Origin: Xestospongia bergquistia
Lineage: Eukaryota > Porifera > Demospongiae > Haplosclerida > Petrosiidae
Reading direction: 5' to 3'
Assembly (NCBI GenBank): GCA_963965975.1
Contig: OZ014424.1
Location: 3,286,001 to 3,350,000 of the forward strand
Length of the DNA: 64,000 nucleotides
Of the stretch, positions 37,801 through 47,972 are shown piece after piece (position 1 is the first letter of the stretch; each line of letters begins with the position of its first letter). Both the position numbers and the translations under genes were made by a program. The notes beneath the pieces are model-generated. The model saw nothing but the letters and a program-made list of their open reading frames with translations, ran no database searches and was not told the origin of the DNA.

Positions 37801-40117
37801 TACTAAACTGTTAATAGAGTTTATTTCGTTAGTCCCAGAGAGTCCTTTAGACTGAGCTGTTTACTTTAATATCTTAACTCAATACTCTAAACCTTCTAAA
37901 TTTTTTAAATTAAAGACTTTAGAGTGTTAATGCAAACCAACTTATTAAACTGTTAATAGCAGTTTATTTAGTTAGTCCCATAGAGTCCTTTGGAATGAGC
38001 TGTTTACTTTATAAAATTCACTCAATAGTCTAAACCTTCTAAAGCCTTTAAATTAAAGACTTTAGAGTTTTAATGCAAATCAACTTACTAAACTGTTAAT
38101 AGAGTTTATTTCGTTAGTCCCTGAGAGTCCTTTAGACTGAGCTGTTTACTTTAATATCTTAACTCAATACTCTAAACCTTCTAAATTTTTTAAATTAAAG
38201 ACTTTAGAGTGTTAAGGCAAACCAACTTATTAAACTGTTAATAGCAGTTTATTTAGTTAGTCCCATAGAGTCCTTTGGAATGAGCTGTTTACTTTATAAA
38301 TTTCACTCAATAGTCTAAACCTTCTAAAGCCTTTAAATTAAAGACTTTAGAGCGTTAATACAAAAAACTTATTAAACTGTTAATAACTGTTTATTTAATT
38401 AGTCCCATTAAGTCCTTTACGCAGAGCAGTCTACTTTATAAACTTCACTCAATAGTCTAAACCTTCTAAAGTCTTTAAATTAAAGACTTTAGAGCGTTAA
38501 TGCAAACGAACTTATTATACTGTTAATAGCAGTTTATTTATTTAGTGGCATTAAGGCCTTTAGACTGAGCAGTTTACTTTATAAAATTCACTCAATAGTC
38601 TAAACCTTCTAAAGTCTTTGTATTAAAGACTTTAGAGTCTTAATGCTAACCAATTTACTAAACTGTTAATAGCTGTTTATTTAATTGGTCCCATTAAGTC
38701 CTTTAGACTGAGCATTTTACTTTGTTAACTTCACTCAATAGTATAAATCTTCTAAAGTCTTTAAATTAAAGACTTTATAGCGTTAATGCAAAACAACTTA
38801 TTATACGCTTAATAGCAGTTTATTTAGTTAGTGCCATTAAGTCCTTTAGATTGAGCTGTTTACTTTATAAAATTCACCTAATAGTATAAACCTTCTAAAG
38901 TCTTTAAATTAAAGACTTTAGACCATTAACGCAAACCAACTTACTAAACTGTTAACAGCAGTTTATTTCGTTATTCTCATTCAGTCCTTTAGACTGATCA
39001 GTTTACTTATAAACTTTACTCAGTAGTCTAAACATTCTAAAGTCTTTAAATTAAAGACTTTAGAGTGCTAATGCAAACCAACTTACTAAACTGTTAATAG
39101 CAGTTTATTTCGTTAGTCCCATAGAGTCCTTTATACCTATCAGTTTACTTTATAAATTTCACTCAATAGTCTAAACCTTCTAAAGTTTTTAAATTAAAGA
39201 CTTTAGAGATTAAATGCATACCAACTTACTAAACTGTTAAAAGCAGTTTATTTAGTTAGTTCCATAGAGTCCTTTAGACTGAACTGTTTACTTTATAAAC
39301 TTCACTCAATAGTCTAAACCTTCTAAAGTCTTTAAATTAAAGACTTTAGAGTTTTAATGCAAACCAACTTATTAAACTGTTAATAGCAGTTTATTTCGTT
39401 AGTCCCATAGAGTCCTTTAGACTGAGCAGTTTACTTTATAAACATCACTCAATAATCTAAACCTTCTAATCTCTTTAAATTAAAGACTGTATGGCGTTAA
39501 TTCAAACCAACTTACTGCACAGTTAATAGCAGTATATTTAGTTAGTCCCATTAAGTCCTTTATTCTCAGCAGTTTACTTTAAAAACTTCACTCAATAGTC
39601 TAAACCTTCTAAAGTCTTTAAATTAAAGACTTTAGAGCGTTAATGCAAACCAACTTATTATACTGTTAATACCATTTTATTTAGTTAGTGCCATTAAGTC
39701 CTTTAGACTGAGCAGTTTACTTTACAAATTTCACTTATTAATCTAAGGTTTCTAAATTGTTTAAATTAAAGACTTCAGAGTGTTAATGCAAACAAACTTA
39801 CTAAACTGTTAATAGCAGTTTATTTAGTAAGTCCCATACATTCCTTTAGACTGAGCAGTTTACACTACAAACTTCACTCAATAGTCTAAACCTTCTAAAG
39901 TCTTTAAATTAAAGACTTAAGAACGTTAATGCAAACCAACTTAATAAATTGTTAATAGCAAGTTATTTAGTTAGTCCAATTATGTTTTTTAGTCTGAGCA
40001 CTTTACTTTATAAAGTTCACTCAATAGTCTAAACCTTCTAAAGACTTTAAATTAAAGACTTTAGAGCGTTAATGCAAACTAACTTATTATACGGTTAATA
40101 GCATTTTATTTAGTTAA

Positions 40118-40200
40118 TTTAAAAACTTTAGAAGCCTTAGACTATTAAGTGAAATTTATAAAGTGAACAGCTCAGTCTAAAGGACTTAATGGTACTAAGT
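40118..40200 (-). repeat. Inverted partial satellite monomer closing the array
   Basis: After TTTATTTAGTT at 40116 the sequence switches to the reverse complement of the monomer (AATTTAAAAACTTTAGAAGC...CTCAGTCTAAAGGACTTAAT). The array therefore ends with a sudden orientation change about 80 bp before non-satellite DNA. Confidence 0.9.
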
Positions 40201-40202
40201 TA

Positions 40203-40990
40203 TATGATGGAAGACACCCACTTTTTTGAGTCAGCATATGTTGTAGTAAATCAGCTTGGGTTTTGCCATTCCACTATCTCGTTTAGTCTGTTCTTAAAAT
40301 GTCTTACTCTAGCTTCTGAAATGTTATACATCCATAATTCAAACTGGAATACAAAGTGAAATAGTTTATTGTGTATAGCAATAATGATCCCAGGCCCCTC
40401 CCATTAATATCAATTATACAAAGTGGAGTAACTTCCCAGTAACAACTATCTACTATGTTTAAATATTCTTTGTTAACTCTCTTACCTTGCTGGGGTCAAT
40501 CAATCCTATTAAAATTTGATGTTAAGGAACAAATGAATAACAGAACCATACCCTCTTCATCTATTGCACTCTCTTTGGATTCTAGTGGTAGATGGAGAAG
40601 TGTCTGTAAGAGTTTATCAGCAGGTAAGAAAGAATAGATGTTTGTTTGAGTTTGTTTCTTGAAGATACTAATTTAATTTCTTTTAAAGTAGAGACTTAAG
40701 AGAAAAGAGTGTGATAGAGAGGGAGCATCAGTTATGTAGTTAGCAGGTAGTAGGACCAGTTGTGATAAAAATAGTAGGGGACACAGAGTCATTCATAGCT
40801 GTATGGTGACCAGTATTGATTCTTCAAGGGTTAGTAAATCAGAGAGAATTGGAGGAGGGAAAAGACTGGGTAAAGGAGAAAGGACAGACCCCATGGGTTA
40901 AAAAGACTGGCAGATATGAGTACCATACCTATGAATGGATGGGTTAATAGAATGAATGTAAAGATTAATAGAGTGATACATATTGTTGTG
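40203..40990 (+). repeat. Segmental duplication, copy A (internally shortened)
   Basis: Matches 47973-48915 from TATATGATGGAAGACACCCA to GATACATATTGTT, with strong identity on both sides of an internal deletion near 40520-40620. The part equivalent to the minus-strand exon in copy B is present but damaged here. Confidence 0.9.
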
Positions 40991-41059
40991 ATGGACTAGA
41001 AATTTGTTTATTAATGCATAATAAATGGCACAAATATGGATAGGAAGAATAGATGAATG

Positions 41060-41165
41060 ATGAAACAATGGATGGATGGATTGTTAAATGAATGATTGGA
41101 TGGATGGATGATTGAAATGATAGATGGATTGATGAACTCATAAATATCTGAATAGATGGATGAGT
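41060..41165. repeat. GATG-type low-complexity repeat
   Basis: Imperfect GGATGGATGGATTG and TGAATGATTGGATGGATG words. The same kind of repeat recurs at 49850-49942 and 50764-50860. Confidence 0.8.
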
Positions 41166-41167
41166 AA

Positions 41168-41426
41168 ATCAGATCTCGGTGTTAGATCAGGTATCAGTAT
41201 TAAGAACGTGTTGATGTCAGTACAAAGCAGTATCAATTTGATTCATAACACTGACATCTAATCTGATACCAATATCTGAATTAACACTGAGATCTTAATC
41301 ACTAATGTTGATATCGGATCTACACACAGTCATTAACATGATTCTTAATACTGATATCTGATCTAACATTGACTACGATATCTGATCTAACACTGAGATC
41401 TCATTTACTCATGTTGATATCTGATC
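41168..41426 (+). repeat. About 100-bp minisatellite, left part, split by the pogo-like element
   Basis: Repeats of TCAACATGATTCTTAACACT, GATATCTGATCTAACACTGA and GATCTGATTTACTCATGTTG. 41230-41426 is nearly identical to 46018-46205, so these are two copies of one array pattern lying either side of the transposon. Confidence 0.88.
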
Positions 41427-41428
41427 TA

Positions 41429-41851
41429 GAGTATGCAACGGATATTCGGACAACAGGTATATTCGGACACTCGTTTCTGTGAATTCGTGAACGACAGGTG
41501 CTGGTTGTGTCATTGTGCTATAGTCAATGGTCATCTTCTTTATTATTGCAAATGAGAGCCGTCGCTGTTGTGTTTCTCTCGGCCACGAAGAACTTTTGTG
41601 CGACATTTCGGAAACGCCCATATTCGGAAAAATTACTTCATGCTCGTATTTCACCATTATCTTTCCCTTGTCACTCGATTTTAATTAAAAAGTTGCTTTC
41701 TATGTAAACTATAGTTTTTGCACTATCTATAAATCATAATATTATAAGTATAATTATAGTAGAAACTAGAAAGGAGATAAAGTCTGAGTCAGTGCAAGAT
41801 GCATCCTGTTAGCACCTCCACCCACTGGTCATCATCACGTGTTGTGACCTT
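41429..41851 (+). repeat. Left terminal inverted repeat of the pogo-like element
   Basis: Mirror of 45219-45640 over about 422 bp with very few differences. The outer part holds two GGATATTCGGACA-like or GTATATTCGGACA-like words in tandem, a probable transposase binding pair (inference). Confidence 0.94.
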
Positions 41852-41878
41852 GTTGACAAAGGTATAGAAAGTTTTAGT

Positions 41879-42976
41879 TTGATATTTTTAAAATACCTTT
41901 TTGTATATAGAAAGATGCTGTCTTTAAAGGAAAGAGTTTTTTCATCAGCTGTTCTCGCGGCACCTGCTCCTTCTCAGTCTGGACCGTTGAGACCCTCTCA
42001 GTATAAAAACTGGAAAGAAGAGAGACTCTACACGGTGTATGAAGCAGTAAAAAACAATGAAATGTCACTTAGAGAGGCAGTGGAAGTTTATGGTGTGCCA
42101 AAGAGCACAGTGCATGATCGTGTGACTGGTCGTGTATTGTTCGGTGCTCGGAGTGGCCCACCAAGGCTTCTTTCGGACACGGAAGAAGAACTTGTTTCTT
42201 TTCTGAAGCATTGTGCTTTTATTGGTTATCCTAGATCAAAGCAAGATATAATGACACTTGTTCAAAATGCCGTCACTAGAAAAGGTCATACTGGAGTTGT
42301 TAGTCATGGTTGGTGGGATTCCTTTAGAAAAAGGCATTCAGAAATATGCCTCAGGAAACCAGAACCTCTTTCTCATGCCCGTGTTATATGTACCTCCCCT
42401 GATATCCTCAACAAATATTTCGACTTACTTGAACAAACTCTGGAAGATAACAACTTGTTACAAAAACCATGTCAAATCTTTAACTGTGATGAGTCTGGGT
42501 TTCCACTTGACCCAGCACCTCCAAAGGTAGCAGTCATTAAAGGACAGAAGCACCCATACAATGTATCCAGTGGTGACAAAGCACAGATTACTGTACTCGC
42601 CTGCTGTAGTGCTGGACGCTATGTTATTCCACCCTTTATAATCTTCGATCGGAAAACCTTGAAACCAGGAATGACAGAAGGAGAAGTACCCGGTTCAATT
42701 TACGGTCTTTCTGCAAAAGGATGGATTGATGCGGAATTGTTTGACCTTTGGTGTCAACATCACTTTCTATTGCATGCCCCACCAGTACGTCCTCTTTTAC
42801 TTCTTGTCGACGGACATTCATCTCATTATTCTCCAAGTGTCATAAACAGAGCTGTAGAGGAAGGAGTCATAATGTTTTGTCTTCCCCCTCATTCAACCCA
42901 TATTACCCAACCGTTGGACAGGGGGTGTTTTTTAGCATTAAAAAGATCATGGAGAGAAGAGTGCTATAATTATTGA
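41879..42976 (+). CDS. Pogo-like transposase, main open frame, cut by an in-frame stop
   Basis: A 365-codon frame; the start may be the Met at codon 1 or at codon 13 (MLSLKERVFSS). Residues about 40-85 form a psq-type helix-turn-helix (YKNWKEERLYTVYEAV..MSLREAVEVYGVPKST). Residues about 95-165 form a CENP-B/Tc5-like second helix-turn-helix (GWWDSFRKRH). Then comes the DDE core: first Asp in NCDESGFPLD (about 204), second in LLLLVDGHSSHYS (about 311), third in LPPHSTHITQPLDRGCF (about 347). The frame hits TGA at 42974-42976 but goes on in the same frame with the family's C-terminus, so this copy is disabled unless read through. The enzyme family cuts and pastes the element at TA sites in the nucleus. 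Confidence 0.93.
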   Translation: MIFLKYLFVYRKMLSLKERVFSSAVLAAPAPSQSGPLRPSQYKNWKEERLYTVYEAVKNNEMSLREAVEVYGVPKSTVHDRVTGRVLFGARSGPPRLLSDTEEELVSFLKHCAFIGYPRSKQDIMTLVQNAVTRKGHTGVVSHGWWDSFRKRHSEICLRKPEPLSHARVICTSPDILNKYFDLLEQTLEDNNLLQKPCQIFNCDESGFPLDPAPPKVAVIKGQKHPYNVSSGDKAQITVLACCSAGRYVIPPFIIFDRKTLKPGMTEGEVPGSIYGLSAKGWIDAELFDLWCQHHFLLHAPPVRPLLLLVDGHSSHYSPSVINRAVEEGVIMFCLPPHSTHITQPLDRGCFLALKRSWREECYNY

Positions 42977-43575
42977 ATTGAGAATCTGTATAAATCAGTT
43001 AGTCGTTATAGTTTTTGCAGTATTTTTTGTAAGGCGTGGTTAAAATCTATGATAACTCATAACATTACAACAGGATTTCGGATCACTGGAGTTTATCCTG
43101 TCAACCGGGAAGCTATAATACCTGGAGTTGAGCTGTCTCCTAAAATTTAACGTTTAAAGAAAACAGTGGGTATATCATTCATACCACTGTATAGCCCTTT
43201 CAAAAAAAAGACCACCTCTTCTGTAATAGATTTTACTGAAGAAGAGCTATTGCGCTTTCAGAGACGATATGAAGAAGGGTACGACTTGACTACTGATACT
43301 AAATATAATAAATGGTTGGAAATGCACCATTCTGGCTCAAAAGATTCTGCTCAGATTTCTTCAGACGAAGAAGACGACTCCATTAGAGTACTGACACCTA
43401 CTACTGTCTTAGGGAGAGTCATCAGTGAACAGCCAACTGTCAAAATACCTGCCACAGACCCAAAGACACAAGTGAAGAGAATAGTAGAATGTTAATGGAA
43501 AAGGAAGAGAAGAAGAGACAAGAAGCTGAGGAAAAAGCCCAAAGACAAGCTGAAAGACAAAGGAAGATAGGAGGA
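42977..43575 (+). pseudogene. C-terminal continuation of the pogo-like transposase
   Basis: Directly downstream of the TGA the same frame encodes FCKAWLKSMITHNITTGFRI and TGVYPVNREAI, the usual end of pogo/Tigger catalytic domains. It meets a TAA at 43148-43150, then continues in frame through FTEEELLRFQRRYEEGYDL to a TAA at 43493-43495. A one-base shift near there opens a strongly charged coiled-coil-like stretch (EKEEKKRQEAEEKAQRQAER) that ends at a good donor, AAAAA|GTGAGT at about 43579. The copy therefore has two nonsense codons and one frame change. Confidence 0.82.
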
Positions 43576-44001
43576 AAAAGTGAGTCCGCATTTTAGTTTT
43601 TATTGTGTGCATATACATTCACATAATAGATAGTAACAATGCAGTTTCTAAAGGAGCAACAAAAGGAGGAGGAGAAGGTACAGTAACAATAATTTATACC
43701 GTTATACTTATTAATGCATTCTTCCTTTTGATTCTTCCAATACAACCTGTAGTGAATAACATACATATATATGTGGACATACATAATAATATATATATAT
43801 ATATAAGATAGATTAAAAGTAGGTCAAAACAATCATAGGACAATCCAGGGAGCTTCGACCTCTGGACCAAAAATCTCAGTCAAAAAGTATGATTAAGCAC
43901 AATAGTTACCATTGGCACTGGTTTATCATTTCACCCTCTGTCTGATTCCAGGATCTAAGATGTATCATCACAGTAATCATGTTACATGGATTCTTTTGTA
44001 G

Positions 44002-44391
44002 AAAAAACTACCACTACTAAAAAAACATCCACTGAAGTGGGACACTCAAAGAGTAATGATAGTAAGCTTATGTCATAATGTAATTAATTTCATACATTAA
44101 TAGAACAGCCTACAGCTTAACAGGTATCTACTAGAGGACACTCTAAGAGTAATGGTAGTAAGCATATGTCATACTGTAATTAATTTCATACATCAAAAGA
44201 ACAGCCTACAGCTTCACAAGTATCTACTAGAGGACACTCTAAGAGTAATGATAGTAAGCATATGTCATACTGTAATTAATTTCATACATTAATAGAACAG
44301 CCTACAGCTTCATGGGTATCTACTAGAGGACACTCTAAGAGTAATCATAGTAAGCATATGTCATACTGTAATTAATTTTATACATTAATAG
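44002..44391 (+). repeat. Tandem array of duplicated exon-intron units in the pogo-like element
   Basis: Three 54-bp exon-like segments (44104-44157, 44200-44253, 44296-44349) alternate with 42-bp intron-like segments that begin GTAAGC and end in AG, giving an exact 96-bp period. A related 60-bp exon (44002-44061) precedes them. Each 54-bp segment encodes an 18-residue unit close to KQPTASQVSTRGHSKSND, is phase-symmetric and keeps the frame when joined to the next. Splicing is inferred from the sites; an alternative is a plain 96-bp minisatellite that happens to carry splice-like words. Confidence 0.65.
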
Positions 44392-44597
44392 AACAATGTA
44401 CAGGAGTGAGTAGAGGGAATAACGATGGTAAGTAAAGTTTTTGTGAAAATATTTATAGACAACAGGGTTTGAACTTCACTCCATACTTATTCAAGCTGAT
44501 ACTTTAAGAAAAACCAATGGTAAGACTATTAGATGTGAATGTGATGATTACTTGTAATAAATTGATCTGTTTTAAGTGGTGTTATTTGTTTGAATAG

Positions 44598-44911
44598 AAC
44601 ATACACTGCAATTTGTTTTACCAGAAGATTGTGACATAGGACTGGATGACACTGAGATTGATAATGTAGGACTGGATGCCACTGAGATTGATAATGTAGG
44701 ACTGGATGACACTGAGATTGATAATGTAGGACTGGATGACATGAACTCTGATAATGATGACACCGCAGAATGTCCTATATGTGGACTTATTTATGGAGAA
44801 GACAGTAGTCTTTGGGTGTGCTGCAATTCATGCAACAGATGGTTTGACTTTAAATGTACTGAATTAACATTAATTCCTGAATACTATTATTGTTTTTCTT
44901 GTTCTCAATGA
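44598..44911 (+). CDS. PHD-finger terminal exon of the pogo-like element
   Basis: After an acceptor at TTTGAATAG the frame runs through three tandem copies of a 36-bp unit encoding GLDDTEIDNV-like acidic repeats. A PHD-type zinc finger follows: ECPICGLIYGEDSS, then WVCCNSCNRWFDFKC and YYYCFSC, with a stop at 44909-44911. C-terminal PHD fingers are known on pogo-like transposases of marine invertebrates. The position normally held by His (W-F-H-x-x-C) is Asp here, so metal binding by this copy is doubtful. Confidence 0.75.
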
Positions 44912-45029
44912 GACATGTCTGCTAGTGATGTCACAATTTATGTCCTTTAAGTTTCCATACTTCATCTAGATTTGATCACTGCCGTAATTGTACAAAGGCT
45001 GAATGTGCTTAGGCATGCTTTCTTGGAAA

Positions 45030-45191
45030 CTTACAATCTCCAAGTCACAAGCAATCAAGTGTACTGTATTATGTAGAAGGGAACTTGGAGAATATGGACG
45101 AATGGTGGCCTGTGACAATACAAATTGTCACATAAAATGGTTTCATTTTGACTGTATTGTACAAACTGATGAACCAATGTGTTCATGGTAA
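45030..45191 (+). pseudogene. Second, ING-like PHD-finger fragment
   Basis: Downstream of the first finger the plus strand encodes LCRRELGEYGRMVACDN, TNCHIKWFHFDC and DEPMCSW, the pattern of ING-type PHD fingers that read histone H3 tails (C..C, CDN..C...WFHF.C). The first Cys pair (YCI, about 45060) is in another frame, so one frame change breaks it, and the family's last WYCP..C is missing. It stops just before the right inverted end. Confidence 0.68.
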
Positions 45192-45218
45192 TGGCAATGA
45201 TTGTCAAGAATCGGAATA

Positions 45219-45640
45219 AGGTCACAACACGTGATGATGACCAGTGGGTGGAGGTGCTAACAGGATGCATCTTGCACTGACTCAGACTTTATCTCCTTTC
45301 TAGTTTCTACTATAATTATACTTATAATATTATGATTTATAGATAGTGCAAAAACTATAGTTTAATTAGAAAGCAACTTTTTAATTAAAATCGAGTGACA
45401 AGGGAAAGATAATGGTGAAATACGAGCATGAAGTAATTTTTTCGAATATGGGCGTGTCCGAAATGTCGCACAAAAGTTCTTCGTGGCCGAGAGAAACACA
45501 ACAGCGACGGCTCTCATTTGCAATAATAAAGAAGATGACCATTGACTATAGCACGATGACACAACCAGCACCTGTCGTTCACGAATTCACAGAAACGAGC
45601 GTCCGAATATACCTGTTGTCCGAATATCCGTTGCATACTC
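45219..45640 (-). repeat. Right terminal inverted repeat of the pogo-like element
   Basis: Reverse complement of the left end, beginning at GGTCACAACACGTGATGATG and ending CCGTTGCATACTC before the TA. Confidence 0.94.
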
Positions 45641-45642
45641 TA

Positions 45643-46230
45643 ATACACACTGACATCAACACAATTCTTAATACTGATACCTGATCTAACACCTGTTGAT
45701 ATCTGATCTACTAAATGACATCAACATGATTCTTAACATTCATATCTAATCTGACACTGGCTATGATATCTGATCTAACAGTGAGATCTGATTCACTCAT
45801 GTTGATATCTCTAATCTACTGCAGATATCAACATGATTCTTAACACTAACATCTTTTAAACACAAACTGATATCTGATCTAAAGCTGAGATCTGATTTAC
45901 TCATTTTGATATATGATCTACTACACACTGACGTTAACACGATTCTTAACACTGAGACCTGATCTAACATTGAGATCTCATTTACTCATGTTTATATCTG
46001 ATTTTACTACAAAGACATCAATTTGATTCATAACACTGATATCTGATCTGATACCGATATCTGAATTAACACTGAGATCTCAATCACTAATGTTGATATC
46101 GGATCTACACACAGTCATCAACATGATTCTTAACACTGATATCTGATCTAACATTGACTACGATATCTGATCTAACACTGAGATCTGATTTACTCATGTT
46201 AATACAAGATGTACTACACACTGACATTAG
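45643..46230 (+). repeat. About 100-bp minisatellite, right part
   Basis: Five or so units; TCAACATGATTCTTAACA-type words start at about 45722, 45829, 45935, 46018 and 46118, so spacing is 83-107 bp. Continuous with 41168-41426 before the pogo-like insertion. Confidence 0.9.
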
Positions 46231-46234
46231 CACA

Positions 46235-46840
46235 ATATTTGATTGGATGAGTACACCATAACAACTTCAATTTGAGAATCTAGACAAAGGACTGTCAAAT
46301 TAATATATTTTTTATTTGAGAGACTTACCAGTAACTCTCGTAGTAGACTTTATAAAGAAACCATCTCAAATACAACATCCTATTACCTTATCAATGGATG
46401 GGTGTATAGATGAATGAAGCAGTACTATAGAGGTATCTACCATAATAGTGAAGCTTTAAGACCACTTCCATGATACACGATTTGTGTCTGAAAGATGCAA
46501 ATAAACCACACCCTCTATTTGTTGTTTTACATATATATATGTATTTTCTTATTGTTCATTTTAGGAGCCATAAGAGAATGATTGGAGAAAAGCTTATCTG
46601 TAAAAGGAGTAAAGGAAAATGGCTTCTGAAATTTCACAAAAAAGGGTCTATGATAATCTCTTTTTGGAGTCTTTTGTCCTTAAGATCAATACTGAGGTTA
46701 GAACAATAACACATCTACATGTGAATTTAGTAGCATGCACATTAATTAGATACTTAAGCAGTAGCTGTATAATCTATAGTTTGTATTAAATGCAATACAA
46801 AACATTACATATATATGTATGTATAATTTGAAAGTATTAT
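46235..46840 (+). repeat. Dispersed duplicated block, intact copy
   Basis: From TTGGATGAGTACACCATAAC to ACATATATATGTATGTATAA it matches 50911-53020. The other copy is interrupted by a hAT element, by about 580 bp of extra DNA and, at its end, by a Gypsy fossil. No gene is evident in either copy. Confidence 0.9.
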
Positions 46841-47049
46841 AAAGGTGTATCTGTTAGTGTATTATTACATATCCATCATGATCATGTTGTGAATGTTACC
46901 CAATTACAAAAGTTATGCATCTAATTTCTATAAGTACTGTACCTTTTAGAACCATATCCTACAACAAAGAAATGAATCATCAATCAATCCTAATTTGTTA
47001 AACAAAGATGATGAAATGACTGTTTGAAGAATTAGCAGACAATATTCAT

Positions 47050-47290
47050 TAAGAATTTGAAGGTTCAGATGATGAAGGTGATGAGCACAGTCGTCAGCAT
47101 ACTGATTTTAGTATGAAAGGTTACTCTGCTAGATGGATCCTAAAACAGGTGAAACAAGGTATTTGAATTGTACTGTAATGACTGGAATTGTTGAAGATGC
47201 CTCTGACATGGCTAAATTAACTGTTAATAGCCTTCACAAAGACTTTGATTACTTAATGCTCCAATTTGAAATCAATACATCATAAGGGTC
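47050..47290 (+). pseudogene. Unidentified coding-like fragment
   Basis: A frame with an acidic start (EFEGSDDEGDEHSRQHTDFS) ending MKGYSARW is followed, one shift later, by MDPKTGETRYLNCTVMTG, IVEDASDMAKLTVNSLHKDF and DYLMLQFEINTS with a stop at 47284-47286. Composition and the smooth continuation across the shift look like decayed protein-coding sequence. No family recognised. Confidence 0.4.
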
Positions 47291-47531
47291 TTTCTACTTT
47301 CTACCAGCTGACACAATACTATAAAGCCAGTTTTGCTCGTTGTAAGTGTTCAAGATATAGCATAGTTTGATGATGAATCTAAAATACCTTTACATATTTT
47401 ATTTCTTATAAATTAGGAGGGTGTTTATAACGTTGCCAAAACTGGTCCAACAAGTCATGCAGGTTTAGATTTCCATGAGGTTTGTCCTCTCTCATATAAT
47501 ATTCAACACTATTCTGATATTAAAAATATAT

Positions 47532-47600
47532 GGAGAGAGAGAGAGACAGAGACAGAGAGAGAGATAGAGAGAGAAAGAGAGAGACAGAGAGAGGGAGGGA
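47532..47600. repeat. (GA)n-rich microsatellite
   Basis: GAGAGAGACAGAGA-type run, interrupted by C and T, ending GAGGGAGGGA. Confidence 0.95.
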
Positions 47601-47972
47601 ATCATTTATATAACTGTTTGATTTATTAACATTTCTTGAGACTGTTTTCCATTGTGTATAATAGGATCAGGTGATTTGGGAGATATAGAAGAGAGGTTCT
47701 TGATCTCGGTAGAAAGATTCCAAGTCAACTTGTCAACTTGAGTAGTTACTTAAGGTTGTTGGAGCAAAAGATGAGATGATTTCAAATAAGACAAGAAAAA
47801 TACAATAAAAGTCCATCCATTCATTGATCCACCTATCCCTCCATTCAATCCATCTTCCTCATCATTACATTATTTCATGCAGGACCACTCTCATTTATTA
47901 ACATTGAATTATTCTGTAAAGTACTGCAATATTTTACAGTAGCTGGTGCCAAAGATGTCACATCTTTTCCAG

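Larger units (their letters stand above)
6683..40117 (+). repeat. 33.4-kb satellite array, 143-bp monomer, about 234 copies
   Basis: The whole interval is head-to-tail copies of one AT-rich monomer. The word TGCAAACC recurs at 143-bp steps (for example 9241, 9384, 9527). Consensus landmarks in order are GTTAATGCAAACCAACTTAC, TAAACTGTTAATAGCAGTTT, ATTTAGTTAGTCCCATTAAG, TCCTTTAGACTGAGCAGTTT, ACTTTATAAACTTCACTCAA, TAGTCTAAACCTTCTAAAGT and CTTTAAATTAAAGACTTTAG. Copies are most diverged at the left edge (6683-8400) and more alike inside. A few monomers are truncated, for example near 8115, 18830 and 21052. No gene or insertion lies inside, and no open frame is conserved. Size, homogeneity and transposons stacked at one edge fit centromeric or pericentromeric satellite, but its chromosomal place is not shown by the sequence. 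Confidence 0.98.
41429..45640 (+). mobile_element. Pogo/Tigger-like DNA transposon with long inverted ends and PHD-finger exons
   Basis: The 4,212-bp element starts GAGTATGCAACGGATATTCG, ends with the inverted form, and is flanked by TA at 41427-41428 and 45641-45642. The inverted ends are about 422 bp (41429-41851 and 45219-45640) and almost identical, which suggests fairly recent insertion. It carries a transposase with a psq/CENP-B-like DNA-binding part and a DDE core, then a chain of small exons and PHD-type zinc fingers. The site was GATC-TA-ATACACACTGAC in the minisatellite. The TA duplication and the transposase place it in the Tc1/mariner superfamily, pogo branch. Confidence 0.92.

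Noticed and set aside
6683-40117. CRISPR-like array of regular repeats
   Set aside because: There are no unique spacers; the 143-bp units are contiguous and the setting is eukaryotic, so it is a satellite.
6683-40117. Calling the array a centromere
   Set aside because: Size and homogeneity fit, but position and chromatin cannot be read from the sequence.
41409-41707. Open frames in the left inverted end, repeated at 45362-45684
   Set aside because: They appear in both inverted ends because the DNA is duplicated, and they have no start context or domain match.
42258-42969. Other-frame open frames within the pogo-like transposase
   Set aside because: Shadows of the main transposase frame, with no domain features.
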